A stretch of 64,000 nt of DNA from Erythrobacter sp. (GTDB taxonomy: Bacteria > Pseudomonadota > Alphaproteobacteria > Sphingomonadales > Sphingomonadaceae): contig NZ_CP136573.1 in the NCBI RefSeq assembly GCF_035194505.1, positions 1,302,001 through 1,366,000 of the forward strand, in the 5' to 3' direction. The notes beneath the pieces were generated by a model. It was given only the letters and a program-made list of their open reading frames with translations. It was not told where the DNA came from and searched no databases. Both the position numbers and the translations under genes were made by a program. Below are positions 44,058 through 52,261 of this stretch, in pieces (the first letter of the stretch is position 1; the number at the start of each line of letters is the position of its first letter).

Positions 44058-45551
44058 ATGCGCCGCCGCCCTACCTCTACCCGTCGGCGCTGGCTGGCGT
44101 GCGGCTTGTCGCTGCTGGCGCTAGCCGCGGCTCCCATGCCGGCGCTGGCGCAGGACATTGCGCCGGTGGGCGATCCGCTGGAGGTGGCGCTGAAAACAGG
44201 GCCGCTGCTGCCCGATGAAGTGTTGCGCTCCTCCGCGCTCACCTTCCCCGCGATCCTCGAAGCCTTCGAGCGCGAGGCGGCGGCGCGCTCCGATCAGCTT
44301 TCGGCCGATGGCGCCTTCGACCTGATGCTCAAGGGCGAAGCCTATGACCGCGTCACCGGTTTCTATTCCGGCGGCTTTGCCAAGGCCGAGGCGACCCAGC
44401 CGCTGCGCCCGATGGGGGCCGAGATCTTCGCCAGCTACAAGATTTCCGACGGCACCTTCCCCACCTACGAGAACGTCTTCAACACCAGCCAGTTCGGCGA
44501 AGTGAAGGTCGGCGCGCTGTTCTCGCTGCTGCGCAACCGCGAGATCGACCAGCGCCGCTTCGCGATCGAGGACACCCGCCTCGCCGCCAGCCAGGCGCGG
44601 CTCGATGTGATGCTGGTGCAATTGAACGTCCAGCACGAGGCCCTGCGCGCCTATTGGCGCTGGGTCGCGGCGGGCGAGGAAATCCGGGTGTTCGAGGAAC
44701 TGCTCGAAATCGCCGAAGCGCGGCAGGTGGGTCTCAGGCGCGAAGTCGACGAAGGCGGACGCGCGGCGATTGCGCTCACCGAAAACGAGCAGAACCTGCT
44801 GCTGCGGCGCACCCTGCTCGAACAGGCGCGGCGCGATTTCCAGACCGCGTCCAATTCGCTCGGCTTTTACCTGCGCGATTCCGCCGGACAGCTGATCGTG
44901 CCGACCCGCGAGCAGTTGCCGGCCGCCGGGCAGGTGCGCGCGATTGTCCCGGCCGAGATGCTGGCGGCGACGCCGATGAGCACGGTGATCCAGTCGCGCC
45001 CCGAATTGCAGACCTTCCGCCTTGCGCTCGAACGCGCGACCAATCGCATCGCCCTGCGCCGCAACGACTTGCAGCCCAAGCTTGATGGCTCGATCGAGCT
45101 GTCGCGCGATTTCGGTCCGGTGGGCGCGGGCGGACCGGGGTTCGATTCCACCGACACCGTGGTCGGCCTCACCTTCACCGTGCCGCTGCAACGGCGCGAG
45201 GCGCGCGGACGCCTGCAACGCGCCGAGGCGGAGCTGCGCGAGACCGAACTGCGCCAGCGCCGTATCGCCGATCAGATCACCACCGATGTCGGCAACATCC
45301 TCGCCAATCTCTCGGCGGCGACCAAACTCGCTTCGCTGGCGCAGGCCGAAGTGCGGCAGGCAAACCAGATGGTGCAGGCCGAGCGCACCCGCTTCAAGCT
45401 GGGGGCGGGCGATTTCTTCTTCGTCAACCGCCGCGAGGAATCCGCCGCCGACGCCCGGATCAGAGCCATCCGCGCCGAGCTCGCCGGCCGTCTGGCCGAA
45501 GCGAGCTACAACGCGGCGACCATGAACCTCACTGCGCTGGGGCTGGAGTAG
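44058..45551 (+). CDS. TolC-type outer-membrane efflux protein
   Basis: A 497-aa exported protein with a signal peptide (WLACGLSLLALAAAPMPALAQ) and two TolC-like repeats rich in long helices (VMLVQLNVQHEALRAYWRWV; LRETELRQRRIADQITTDVG). It completes a tripartite envelope system with the two preceding genes. The start at 44058 follows the HlyD-like stop by two bases; a GTG at 44052 would overlap it. The 3' end overlaps the convergent next gene by 23 bases, which is unusual. Confidence 0.88.
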   Translation: MRRRPTSTRRRWLACGLSLLALAAAPMPALAQDIAPVGDPLEVALKTGPLLPDEVLRSSALTFPAILEAFEREAAARSDQLSADGAFDLMLKGEAYDRVTGFYSGGFAKAEATQPLRPMGAEIFASYKISDGTFPTYENVFNTSQFGEVKVGALFSLLRNREIDQRRFAIEDTRLAASQARLDVMLVQLNVQHEALRAYWRWVAAGEEIRVFEELLEIAEARQVGLRREVDEGGRAAIALTENEQNLLLRRTLLEQARRDFQTASNSLGFYLRDSAGQLIVPTREQLPAAGQVRAIVPAEMLAATPMSTVIQSRPELQTFRLALERATNRIALRRNDLQPKLDGSIELSRDFGPVGAGGPGFDSTDTVVGLTFTVPLQRREARGRLQRAEAELRETELRQRRIADQITTDVGNILANLSAATKLASLAQAEVRQANQMVQAERTRFKLGAGDFFFVNRREESAADARIRAIRAELAGRLAEASYNAATMNLTALGLE

Positions 45552-46515
45552 GCGCAGCCGCAGCCGCAGCGGCGGCTGCCGCTTCGGCTTCGGCCTTAGC
45601 CTTGGCTTCGGCAGCAGCAGCGGCGGCAGCTTCCGCCTCGGCCTTGGCCTTCTGCTCGGCCAGTCCCACCAGATCGACCGGAATGTCGCGGTTATAGGCC
45701 AGCACCCCCGGCACCGGCGGAAGCCGGCCGACCAGCGCGCGCAGGAAGTTGTTGCGCTTGCCCGAGGCCCGCAGTTCGGCCTTGGCATTGGGGTACTTCG
45801 CCAGCGATTCCGGAATGCTCCAGTCGGTCGGCTTGGCGGGACGATCGGGCAGCAGTTCGCGCTCGAAGGTCGATTGCTCCAGCGCCGCACGATCCGCCCA
45901 GCCGAGGCTCAGGAAATCGCCCAGCGAGGTGATCTGACCGGCCTTGGCCTCGAACTTCACCGAACCCATGCACATGCACGGCCCCAGTACCGGCGATCCG
46001 GGCAGGTAGATGATCGGGCCGTGATAGGTGTATTCGCCCGGCTCCACCTGGATGAGATAGCTGAAGCTCTTGTCCGGTCCGTCGGTCTTGTCGAAGACGA
46101 ACTGCGGCCCGAAGGACACGATCATGCGCATGTCGATCGGGTCGATCGAGAAGCTCTCCTCGGTCGGCTCGACCGGCTTGTCCCGGGGCGGACGACCGGC
46201 CTTGGCGGCGACCTCGTAGCTCTTGAGCTTCTTGGGATAGTCTTCCTTCGCCTCGGCAAATTCCTCGCGCCACTTGGCTTCGTAATTGGCGATTTCCTCC
46301 GGCCCGGGGGTCTTGAGGAAGATACCCTGCGCGCGGTTTTGCGGGCTGCGGATGAAGATATAGGCCTTGGCCGGATCGATCTTCTCCTTGCCCGAGAGAA
46401 CGTTCTTCAGCTCGATTGCCATGTATTCGGCGATATCGGGCTTGATCTTCTCGGCGGCGGCCGGGGTGGCGGCGAGCGCGAGGGCGCCCGCGATCATGGT
46501 CATCACACGCTTCAT
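45529..46515 (-). CDS. Exported protein of unknown function with Ala-rich coiled tail
   Basis: A 328-aa protein with a signal peptide (VMTMIAGALALAATPAAAEK). The central domain (FIRSPQNRAQGIFLKTPG; FSYLIQVEPGEYTYHGPIIYLPG; GPCMCMGSVKFEA) is beta-rich and not one I recognise. The last 55 residues are almost only Ala, Lys, Glu and Pro (repeats of AEAEAAAAAA and AEAKAKAEAEA), a likely helical or disordered tail. It is coupled to the upstream gene (ATGA at 46512-46515) and overlaps the convergent TolC-like gene. A role in the envelope near the export system is a guess from position. Confidence 0.75.
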   Translation of the reverse strand: MKRVMTMIAGALALAATPAAAEKIKPDIAEYMAIELKNVLSGKEKIDPAKAYIFIRSPQNRAQGIFLKTPGPEEIANYEAKWREEFAEAKEDYPKKLKSYEVAAKAGRPPRDKPVEPTEESFSIDPIDMRMIVSFGPQFVFDKTDGPDKSFSYLIQVEPGEYTYHGPIIYLPGSPVLGPCMCMGSVKFEAKAGQITSLGDFLSLGWADRAALEQSTFERELLPDRPAKPTDWSIPESLAKYPNAKAELRASGKRNNFLRALVGRLPPVPGVLAYNRDIPVDLVGLAEQKAKAEAEAAAAAAAEAKAKAEAEAAAAAAAAAAPTPAPAQ

Positions 46516-47108
46516 GGCACCAGCACCTCCGTTTGCGGCTTGGGCCCGGAAGCCACCCGCGCCTGCTTCATCAGCGCGGCCTCGCGATCCTTGGCGTTCT
46601 CGCGGCTCAGGCCTTCCTCGAAGTGGAACGCCTGCCACAGATCCTTTTCCAGACCGTAGCGATCATAGCCCTTGAAATACATGCAGTTGCGCAGGTTGAT
46701 CCGCTTGATCCGGCGACGTTCGGCGCTGCCGAAGATGGCGTCGGCCATGAGTCCGCCCAGCGCTCCGCCGATCCCGCCGGCGAGCATGCCGTAATTGGCC
46801 ATCGCCCCGGCAATCGCCCCGCTATCGGCGCCCATGTAGAAATTGATCCCGCTCGCAAGCGAATCGCATTCGGTGATGTCGGCATAGGCCTGGCTGAAAT
46901 CGGTGCCATCGCGGTGGAAGTAGAAATACTTGTCAAAGTCCGCCGCCGCCAGCGGATCGGGCTTGAAGGCGAGATCGGGCATGGCCACCGCTTCGACCTC
47001 TGCGGCGGTGAAGATTTTCATCGGCGGCTCGGTCTTGATCGCCTGCGCCTGCCCTGCGACCGGCGCGGCCACAAGCAGCGCAAGCGCCATACATTTCAAC
47101 GATTTCAT
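46512..47108 (-). CDS. Exported glycine-zipper protein of unknown function
   Basis: A 198-aa protein with a signal peptide (CMALALLVAAPVAGQAQA). Residues about 95-125 form a glycine-zipper helix (GAIAGAMANYGMLAGGIGGA, then LGGLMADAIFG), a motif that packs tightly in membranes and occurs in outer-membrane and pore-forming proteins. Two cysteines (ITECDSL, LRNCMYF) flank it and could form a disulfide. The C-terminal part is charged. It is the first of two coupled genes facing the tripartite exporter. No known family is recognised. Confidence 0.75.
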   Translation of the reverse strand: MKSLKCMALALLVAAPVAGQAQAIKTEPPMKIFTAAEVEAVAMPDLAFKPDPLAAADFDKYFYFHRDGTDFSQAYADITECDSLASGINFYMGADSGAIAGAMANYGMLAGGIGGALGGLMADAIFGSAERRRIKRINLRNCMYFKGYDRYGLEKDLWQAFHFEEGLSRENAKDREAALMKQARVASGPKPQTEVLVP

Positions 47109-47170
47109 GGGTGCAACCCCTCCCTGACTTATGTTTCAGCGAGTGGCAGAGAGCGGGGCTTGCCGCAAGC

Positions 47171-47626
47171 CTAAAGCTTGCCCCTGAGCGCCTGATAGGC
47201 CGCCGCCGAGACGGTATTGGCAAGGTTGAGCGAGCGGATGACGTCCGAGCGCATCGGCAGCTTGAACAGGCGGTCTGCGTGGCGTTCGATGATCGGTTTC
47301 GGGATGCCCTTGGTCTCCTGCCCGAAGACGAGGAAGGCGTCCTCGGGATAGTCCGGCTCGTAGAAAGACCGCGCGCCGAATTCCTCGAACAGGAACAGCT
47401 GATCTTCGCGCGGGGTGCTCGCTGCCAGAAAGGCGTCCCAGCTGGCATATTCGGTGAGGCGCACATGCGGCCAGTAATCGAGGCCGGAGCGCTTCACGCG
47501 GCTGTCCGAAATCTCGAAGCCCAGCGGGTGGATCAGGATCAGCTCCATATCCAGCGCCACACAAGTGCGCCCCACCGCGCCGGTGTTGCCGGGGATTTCG
47601 GGCTGGATAAGGACGATGGCGGTCAT
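47171..47626 (-). CDS. trmL: tRNA (cytidine(34)-2'-O)-methyltransferase TrmL
   Basis: A 151-aa SPOUT-class methyltransferase that modifies the wobble base of tRNA-Leu in E. coli. It has QPEIPGNTGAVGRTC at the N-terminus, FLVFGQETKGIP and the trefoil-knot segment SLNLANTVSAAAYQALR, which together define TrmL. Length is typical of the family. It overlaps the upstream hydrolase by four bases and ends the gatCAB-containing leftward operon. Confidence 0.93.
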   Translation of the reverse strand: MTAIVLIQPEIPGNTGAVGRTCVALDMELILIHPLGFEISDSRVKRSGLDYWPHVRLTEYASWDAFLAASTPREDQLFLFEEFGARSFYEPDYPEDAFLVFGQETKGIPKPIIERHADRLFKLPMRSDVIRSLNLANTVSAAAYQALRGKL

Positions 47627-48369
47627 GCCGGGGGCTGCCCTTCAAGATAGGCCCGCAGGGTCGAAAAGTGCGAGAGGCCGGGCTCCATCTGCAAGCCGGT
47701 GCAATCAGGCAGCGCCTTCGCCAGCGCATCGGCCATGGCCGGCGGGGTCCAGTCGTCCTCACTCCCCTGCCGGATGCTCACGGGCTGGTGCACCCGGGCC
47801 AACCCGGCGCGCCAATCGCAAACATAGGCGCGGATTTCGGCCATGTAGGCGGCGCGGTCTGCGAGAAGGCTGTGGCGCAAGGACTTCGCGAGCGCGGCGA
47901 TGAATTGCGGATCGGCGGCGAGCGCGCGATCTTCGCCTTTGGCTTTCGCCATCAGCGCGGCGGCCAGCTTCGCGGGCGCAAACCTTGCGACCTGCGCCTG
48001 CACGATTGTCAGCGCTGCAAACGGCACTGCCCCGGCCAGGGCCGCGCGGAACACGGGTGCGCCCGCCATGCCCCCCAGATAGTCGCCCAGCTGGAGCGGC
48101 GCAGCGGGCGAGACGAGGTCGATCCGCGCCACCCGCTCACCCAGATGCGGTGCGACCTGCAAGGCCGCTGCTGCGCCCAGCGAGAAGCCGACCAGCACGA
48201 ACGGCCCGTCAGGAAAGCGCGCGGCAATGCGATTGGCCAATTGCGCGAAATCACCCCCGCGCGGGGCGACATGGAAGCGTCTGGCGCGCGCGGCAATGTC
48301 CGGCCCGAAGCTCGCCAGCTCCGCGGCCGAACCGGGCAATCCGTGGAAATAGAGCGTGACGGGCGCCAA
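47623..48369 (-). CDS. Alpha/beta-fold hydrolase
   Basis: A 248-aa cytoplasmic protein with an oxyanion region (YFHGLPGSAAEL), the nucleophile elbow GFSLG, a late Asp in IRQGSEDDWTPP and the His in GLSHFSTLRAYLE, the order of a Ser-Asp-His triad. Substrate is unknown. It is between gatB and trmL and overlaps trmL, so it is cotranscribed, but there is no clear link to tRNA biology. Confidence 0.82.
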   Translation of the reverse strand: MAPVTLYFHGLPGSAAELASFGPDIAARARRFHVAPRGGDFAQLANRIAARFPDGPFVLVGFSLGAAAALQVAPHLGERVARIDLVSPAAPLQLGDYLGGMAGAPVFRAALAGAVPFAALTIVQAQVARFAPAKLAAALMAKAKGEDRALAADPQFIAALAKSLRHSLLADRAAYMAEIRAYVCDWRAGLARVHQPVSIRQGSEDDWTPPAMADALAKALPDCTGLQMEPGLSHFSTLRAYLEGQPPA

Positions 48370-48373
48370 GCCC

Positions 48374-49870
48374 CTACCCCAGCTTGCCTTTCAGCAACTG
48401 GTTGACCACCGCCGGATTGGCCTTGCCCTGCATCGCCTTCATCGTCTGGCCGACGAAGAAGCCGAACAGCGCTTCCTTGCCGGCGCGATACTGTTCGACC
48501 TTGTCGGCATTGGCGGCGATGATCGCGTAGACGGCGGCTTCGATCGCGCCGGTGTCGCTGACCTGCTTCAGCCCCTCGGCGTCCGCAATTTCAGACGGAT
48601 CGCGGCCAGTCTTGAGGACGATTTCGAAGATTTCCTTGGCCTGACCGCCGCTGATTTCGCCCTTGTCGGCCATCGCGAGGATGCTCGCCTGCGCGGCGGC
48701 CGTGGCGTTGGCGGCATCGGCTTCATCGCCCAGCGCCTTCATCACCCCCGGCGCGACCGAGAGCGACCAGTTGGCGACCTGCGTGGCGACGGCGGCTTCG
48801 TCCTTGCCGATCACTGCCGCGGTTTCTGCCAGCAGCGTTTCGAACCGCGCAAAGGTCTCGACCTCGGCGGTCAGCTCGCGCGCGTTGTAGGGGGTAAGGC
48901 CGAGCACCTCGACATAGCGCTTGCGCTTGGCATCGGGCAGTTCGGGGAGCGAGGCGCGGCATTCGGCGAGGAAGTCCTCTTCCAGCACCAGCGGCAAAAG
49001 ATCGGGATCGGGGAAGTAGCGATAGTCGTGCGCGTCTTCCTTGCTGCGCATGGTGCGCGTCGTGCCGGTGCCCGGATCGAACAGGCGGGTTTCCTGCACG
49101 ATCGTCCCGCCCGCTTCGAGCACATCGACCTGGCGCATCGCCTCGTGCTCGATCGCCTGCATGACGAAGCGCACGGAGTTCACGTTCTTGGTTTCGGTGC
49201 GGGTGCCGAAGGGCTCGCCCGCCTTGCGCACCGAGACATTGACGTCGGCGCGCATGGAGCCTTCTTCCATGTTGCCATCGCACGAGCCGACATAGCGCAG
49301 GATCGCTCGCAGCTTCCTCAGGTAAGCCCCTGCTTCCGCAGGCGAACGCATGTCGGGCTTGGAGACGATCTCCATCAGCGCCACGCCCGAGCGGTTCAAA
49401 TCGACGTAGGACATGGTCGGGTGCTGGTCGTGCATCAGCTTGCCCGCGTCCTGCTCCACGTGAATGCGCTCGATCCCGATGACCTTGTCTTCGGGAATGC
49501 CAGCCTTCTCGTCCGCCTCGATCAGCAGCGAGCCTTCGCCGACAATCGGATGATAAAGCTGGCTGATCTGGTAGCCCTGCGGAAGATCGGCATAGAAGTA
49601 GTTCTTGCGGTCAAACCGCGACCACGCGTTGATCTGCGCCTCGATCGCCATGCCGGTGCGCACGGCCTGACGGATGCACTCGGCATTGGGCACGGGCAGC
49701 ATCCCCGGCATCGCGGCATCGACGAGGGAGACCTGCGAGTTCGGCTCCGCGCCAAACGCGGTCGCCGCGCCGCTGAACAGCTTGGACTGCGAGGTCACCT
49801 GTGCGTGGACTTCAAGGCCGATCACGACCTCCCACTCGCCGGTTGCACCCTGAATGCGGTAGTTGCTCAT
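48374..49870 (-). CDS. gatB: Asp-tRNA(Asn)/Glu-tRNA(Gln) amidotransferase subunit B
   Basis: A 498-aa subunit of the GatCAB amidotransferase, which converts Glu-tRNA(Gln) (and Asp-tRNA(Asn)) to the amidated form. The kinase/tRNA domain begins GEWEVVIGLEVHAQ with SKLFSGAATAFGAEPNS, contains MPGMLPVPN and the tail domain closes with VNQLLKGKLG. The start at 49870 (MSNYRIQG) is chosen because it overlaps the upstream stop as ATGA. gatB is separated from gatA by two small genes rather than directly adjacent. Confidence 0.97.
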   Translation of the reverse strand: MSNYRIQGATGEWEVVIGLEVHAQVTSQSKLFSGAATAFGAEPNSQVSLVDAAMPGMLPVPNAECIRQAVRTGMAIEAQINAWSRFDRKNYFYADLPQGYQISQLYHPIVGEGSLLIEADEKAGIPEDKVIGIERIHVEQDAGKLMHDQHPTMSYVDLNRSGVALMEIVSKPDMRSPAEAGAYLRKLRAILRYVGSCDGNMEEGSMRADVNVSVRKAGEPFGTRTETKNVNSVRFVMQAIEHEAMRQVDVLEAGGTIVQETRLFDPGTGTTRTMRSKEDAHDYRYFPDPDLLPLVLEEDFLAECRASLPELPDAKRKRYVEVLGLTPYNARELTAEVETFARFETLLAETAAVIGKDEAAVATQVANWSLSVAPGVMKALGDEADAANATAAAQASILAMADKGEISGGQAKEIFEIVLKTGRDPSEIADAEGLKQVSDTGAIEAAVYAIIAANADKVEQYRAGKEALFGFFVGQTMKAMQGKANPAVVNQLLKGKLG

Positions 49871-50157
49871 TGCTCTGAAGTCCTGATCAAACAATCTTCT
49901 TCGTCCGTGTGCCGGACATAGACAAACCGGGCCCTATCCGGGCGACGCTCTTCATCCGGGACGAAGTTTTCCCAGAGTTCGACCCGATAGCCCGCAATCC
50001 TTTGCGTTGTCCGGGTCCGGAAGTACTGCTCTTTCTTCAGCCCCGCCACCATGTCCTCACGCGGAGCGCAGTTGCGACCGCCCTCCTCCCGCGCATTCTC
50101 GACTTCAGCCACAGAGGGTGTGACGGGGAAGACACGCGCGAGCATCAGCATCAGCAT
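49867..50157 (-). CDS. Possible small exported protein between gatA and gatB
   Basis: A frame of 96 codons if begun at the ATG 50157 (other ATGs at 50151 and 50145; TTG at 50175). It opens with a hydrophobic LMLMLMLARVF segment encoded by a short (CTGATG)3 tandem repeat, then a charged region with YRVELWENFVPDEERRPDRA. The stop overlaps the gatB start as ATGA, which favours a real gene. There is no strong SD and I recognise no domain. It may be a signal-peptide-bearing small protein. Confidence 0.45.
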   Translation of the reverse strand: MLMLMLARVFPVTPSVAEVENAREEGGRNCAPREDMVAGLKKEQYFRTRTTQRIAGYRVELWENFVPDEERRPDRARFVYVRHTDEEDCLIRTSEQ

Positions 50158-50178
50158 CAGCGTAGGCACTGGCAAAGC

Positions 50179-50343
50179 CTATTCATTACTCGTTTCCTCG
50201 TCCTCGATCACCTTGCCATCCGGCCCGAAGCGCATTTCGCCGTGATCGACGTTCTTCCTTACCCAATTGGCGACCATGAAGGTCACCGGCACCGCGAGGG
50301 CGATGCCGATCCCGGCAAGCCACAGCGGCGCGTCGGCGTTCAC
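50179..50343 (-). CDS. Small (54-aa) single-pass membrane protein
   Basis: A GTG start at 50343 overlaps the gatA stop (GTGA). The peptide has one hydrophobic helix (LWLAGIGIALAVPVTFMVA) followed by a polar tail (GEMRFGPDGKVIEDEE). Downstream of gatA the reading frame is well conserved in composition and ends just before the next small frame. Function is unknown; small membrane proteins of this type occur in gat operons of related bacteria, by my recollection only. Confidence 0.6.
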   Translation of the reverse strand: MNADAPLWLAGIGIALAVPVTFMVANWVRKNVDHGEMRFGPDGKVIEDEETSNE

Positions 50344-51821
50344 CACCAGGCTTCCGGCTTGGCGGTGAAGCCCGCGCGTTGCTGGATCGCGAGACCGGCA
50401 TTGAGCACGCCCTGCTCGTCGAACGGCTTGCCGACCAGCTGGAGGCCCAGCGGCAACCCGTCGGCGTTGATCGTGGCGGGCACGCTCATCGCCGGGAGGC
50501 CCGCGAGCGATGCAGGCACGGCGAAGACGTCGTTCAGATACATCGTCAGCGGGTCTTCGTTCATCGAACCCAGCGGGAACGAGGCCGTCGGTGTGGTCGG
50601 CGCGAGGATCACGTCGCACTGTTCAAAGGCGAGCGCGAAGTCGCGGGCCACCAGCGCGCGGACCTTCTGCGCCTGCGTGTAATAGGCGTCGTAGAACCCA
50701 GCCGAGAGCACATAGGTGCCGATCAGGATACGGCGCTTGACCTCGTCACCGAAGCCGGCGGCGCGGGTTGCGGCGTACATGTCTTGCAGGCCAACGCCTT
50801 CCGGAAGGTCGCGCAGGCCGTAACGCACGCCGTCATAGCGGGCGAGGTTCGACGAAGCTTCGGCAGGCGCGACGATGTAATAGGCGGGCAGCGCATATTT
50901 GGTGTGGGGCAGCGAGACGTCGACGATCTCGGCGCCCGCGTCCTTGAGCCATGCCTTGCCCTGCTCCCAGCTGTCGAGGATCGCCTGATCGGTGCCCTCC
51001 ATGCGGTATTCGCGCGGGATGCCGACCTTTTTGCCGCGCAGATCGGCGTTGAGGGCCGCTTCCCAATCGGGCACGTCCATCTGGAGGCTTGTCGCGTCCT
51101 TGGGATCGAAGCCCGCCATCGCGCCCAGCATGATCGCGCAATCTTCCACCGAGCGCGCCATCGGGCCGGCCTGATCGAGGCTCGAGGCAAAGGCGACGAT
51201 GCCCCAGCGCGAGCAGCGGCCATAGGTCGGCTTGATCCCGCAGATGCCGGTGAAGGCGGCGGGCTGACGGATCGATCCGCCGGTGTCGGTGCCAGTGGCC
51301 GCCGGCGCGATGCGCGCAGCTACCGCAGCGGAGGAACCGCCCGAGGAGCCGCCCGGCGACATGGCAGCATTGCTCCCCGCCTTCTTCCACGGCGAGGTGA
51401 CATTGCCGAAATAGGAGGTCTCGTTGGACGAGCCCATCGCGAACTGGTCGAGATTGAGCTTGCCCAGCATCCCCGCGCCCGCATCCCACAATTTCTGCGA
51501 GACCGTGCTTTCGTAGCGCGGCTGGAAGCCTTCGAGGATGTGGCTCGCCGCCGTGGTCTGCACGCCATTGGTGGCGAACAGATCCTTCATGCCGATCGGC
51601 ACGCCCGCCATGCTGCCGAGCGTTTCGCCAGCGGCGCGCGCGGCGTCCACCTTGTCGGCCGCGGCCAGCGCGTGATCGGGGGTGGTGACGATGAAGGCAT
51701 TGAGCGCCGCAGCGCCCGCCACGGCCGCGTTGAAGCCTTCCGCCACTTCGCGCGCGGTGAAATCACCATCGCGCACGCCGTCGCGGATTTCTTTGACACC
51801 GAGAGAGGTCAGGTCACTCAC
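50340..51821 (-). CDS. gatA: Asp-tRNA(Asn)/Glu-tRNA(Gln) amidotransferase subunit A
   Basis: A 493-aa glutaminase/amidase subunit of GatCAB. The amidase signature with the Ser-cisSer-Lys triad is intact: GVPIGMKDLF carries Lys, and MSPGGSSGGSSAAVAA plus TGTDTGGSIRQPAA carry the serines. The GTG at 51821 (M-S-D-L) is chosen because GGAG stands six bases upstream and matches the usual N-terminus. A REP pair lies directly upstream and its end abuts this SD. Confidence 0.96.
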   Translation of the reverse strand: MSDLTSLGVKEIRDGVRDGDFTAREVAEGFNAAVAGAAALNAFIVTTPDHALAAADKVDAARAAGETLGSMAGVPIGMKDLFATNGVQTTAASHILEGFQPRYESTVSQKLWDAGAGMLGKLNLDQFAMGSSNETSYFGNVTSPWKKAGSNAAMSPGGSSGGSSAAVAARIAPAATGTDTGGSIRQPAAFTGICGIKPTYGRCSRWGIVAFASSLDQAGPMARSVEDCAIMLGAMAGFDPKDATSLQMDVPDWEAALNADLRGKKVGIPREYRMEGTDQAILDSWEQGKAWLKDAGAEIVDVSLPHTKYALPAYYIVAPAEASSNLARYDGVRYGLRDLPEGVGLQDMYAATRAAGFGDEVKRRILIGTYVLSAGFYDAYYTQAQKVRALVARDFALAFEQCDVILAPTTPTASFPLGSMNEDPLTMYLNDVFAVPASLAGLPAMSVPATINADGLPLGLQLVGKPFDEQGVLNAGLAIQQRAGFTAKPEAWW

Positions 51822-51830
51822 AAACAACTC

Positions 51831-51922
51831 CGTTCGTGCTGAGCTTGTCGAAGCACTGTCTTGGCCTTCTTCGACGGAGCACTGAAAGAAAAGCAGCCCT
51901 TCGACAAGCTCAGGGCGAACGG
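51831..51922. repeat. REP inverted-repeat pair between gatC and gatA
   Basis: GTGCTGAGCTTGTCGAAGCA at 51836-51855 is mirrored by CCCTTCGACAAGCTCAGGGC at 51897-51916, an inverted pair sharing GAGCTTGTCGAAG/CTTCGACAAGCTC. This form is a widespread REP doublet in Sphingomonadales genomes. It sits inside the gat operon, between cotranscribed genes, and ends next to the gatA SD. Confidence 0.8.
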
Positions 51923-51944
51923 GAAAGGGTGCAGGACCTTTCCC
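51921..51944 (-). other. Stem-loop immediately after the gatC stop
   Basis: GGGAAAGG and CCTTTCCC form a perfect 8-bp stem around an 8-base loop, overlapping the last base of the gatC stop codon. No U-run follows, so it is more likely an mRNA-stability or processing element than a terminator. Confidence 0.45.
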
Positions 51945-52246
51945 TATTCAATGACTTTGGGCACACCAAAGAACCCATGCTCGGCCGCAGGGGCATTGGC
52001 GAGCACATCGGCCTGCTTGCCGCCGCCGGTGAGCGGATCGGCATCGACCACGTCATCGCGCAGGCGCAGGGTATTGGGGATCACCGCCGCCATCGGCTCG
52101 ATCCCTGTAACGTCCACCTCGCCCAGCTGCTCGACCCATTGTAGGATGCCGTTCAGTTCCGGCACCATGCGTTCAAGCTCGGCGTCATCCATGCGGATGC
52201 GCGCCAGCGAGGCGATCTTGGCAACGGTTGCCTTGTCGACCGACAT
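51944..52246 (-). CDS. gatC: Asp-tRNA(Asn)/Glu-tRNA(Gln) amidotransferase subunit C
   Basis: A 100-aa subunit that wraps around and stabilises GatA and GatB. The N-terminus VDKATVAKIASLARIRM, the middle LNGILQWVEQLGEVDVTGIEPM, and LRDDVV followed by a C-terminal NAPAAEHGFFGVPKVIE are diagnostic. It follows the FKBP gene after 15 bases and precedes gatA across a REP pair. Confidence 0.95.
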   Translation of the reverse strand: MSVDKATVAKIASLARIRMDDAELERMVPELNGILQWVEQLGEVDVTGIEPMAAVIPNTLRLRDDVVDADPLTGGGKQADVLANAPAAEHGFFGVPKVIE

Positions 52247-52261
52247 TGCTCGGAGCGCCCC

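Noticed and set aside
45138..45149. A tRNA T-loop-like GGTTCGATTCC string
   Set aside because: It lies in frame within the TolC-like gene (GFDST) and no acceptor stem, D-arm or anticodon arm surrounds it.
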